DNA of 6,001 nt, from the NCBI GenBank assembly GCA_025450955.1, contig JANWLJ010000269.1, positions 1-6,001 on the forward strand, in the 5' to 3' direction. Source of the DNA: Polyangium sp. (in: bacteria) (GTDB lineage: Bacteria; Myxococcota_A; Polyangia; Palsa-1104). This document shows, piece by piece, positions 5,672-6,001 of the stretch. Below the pieces are notes generated by a model. It was not told the origin of the DNA. It saw nothing but the letters and a program-made list of their open reading frames with translations, and searched no databases. Position 1 is the stretch's first letter, and every line of letters begins with the position of its first letter. The position numbers and the translations under genes were made by a program.

Positions 5672-6001
5672 CAAGCCGCCTGGGTGAGCTGGCGGATGCG
5701 CTGCACCGTCGGCTCGACCGCCGCCTGCACGCTCGGGCTCAGCCCGATGCCCTCTTCGATCGCGGCCGGCTCGCAGCCGACCACCAGCACCCGCCCGAGC
5801 TGACCGCCGAGCGTGCGCACCATCGCGAACACCGACGGTAAATCGAGCGAGTGCGCGTCGAGCTTGGCCGCGTCGTCATCGAGCTCGGGCTCGATCACGT
5901 AGACCGTGCCCGGCTCGCCGCCGCGCGACACCGCGTCGACCGCCACCAAAAGCTCGTAGCCGTCGAGCAGCCGGTAGGCGAGGTGCAGCCCGCGGATGCC
6001 G
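5671..6001 (-). CDS. [NiFe]-hydrogenase large-subunit maturation endopeptidase (HybD/HupD/HoxW family), C-terminal part
   Basis: The last 109 residues are present, and the N-terminus with the usual GNxLxxDDG motif lies beyond the right edge. Visible: GIRGLHLAYRLLDGY, then LLVAVDAVSRGGEPGTVYVI, where the Asp (residue 22 of the fragment) aligns with nickel-binding Asp62 of E. coli HybD; then DAHSLDLPSVF, whose His50 aligns with His93. VVGCEPAAIEEGIGLSPSV is typical of the family's C-terminal part. The enzyme cuts the C-terminal peptide of the large subunit after nickel insertion, a cytoplasmic step. Which hydrogenase it serves cannot be told, as the structural genes are not in the window and presumably lie upstream. 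The stop at 5673-5671 is 14 bp before the small membrane protein gene. A TTG at 5949 could look like a start but lies inside the conserved domain. Confidence 0.93.
   Translation of the reverse strand, partial: GIRGLHLAYRLLDGYELLVAVDAVSRGGEPGTVYVIEPELDDDAAKLDAHSLDLPSVFAMVRTLGGQLGRVLVVGCEPAAIEEGIGLSPSVQAAVEPTVQRIRQLTQAA

Overview
The window is a high-GC (about 70 percent by eye) bacterial [NiFe]-hydrogenase maturation locus. Almost every base is coding, and nearly every gene can be assigned. The organism cannot be named. The GC content, the dense CGATCG hexamers and the long antisense open frames fit a Myxococcota/deltaproteobacterial-type or other high-GC bacterium, but this is inference.

Layout: a minus-strand operon fills the left two thirds and is transcribed right to left as hypF (ends at 2082), hypC, hypD, a gmhA-like SIS-domain sugar-phosphate isomerase gene, then hypE, which runs off the left edge. 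Its genes overlap: ATGA junctions join hypC/hypD and hypD/gmhA-like, and 11 bp joins gmhA-like/hypE. Starting divergently from hypF near 4430-4470 is a plus-strand pair, hypA-hypB, joined by TGATG. To the right, converging on hypB with only 4 bp between stop codons, is a minus-strand pair: the 3' part of a hydrogenase maturation endopeptidase gene (off the right edge) and a 47-residue single-membrane-segment small protein. No gene-free stretch exceeds about 75 bp.

How the genes work together: HypF makes the thiocarboxamide on the C-terminal cysteine of HypE, and HypE dehydrates it to a cyanide group. HypC and HypD assemble Fe(CN)2CO. HypA and HypB supply nickel. The endopeptidase trims the large-subunit C-terminus once nickel is in place. 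The structural hydrogenase genes are not in the window and may lie to the right, upstream of the protease.

The main oddities are: a HypA of only 77 residues in which the structural zinc-ribbon domain is cleanly absent; an isomerase gene, with all GmhA-type metal ligands kept, translationally coupled inside the hyp operon; a HypB with 18 histidines in 33 residues; a perfect TGTCAA-N3-TTGACA inverted repeat at the hypF/hypA divergence; and a small membrane protein gene coupled to the protease gene.
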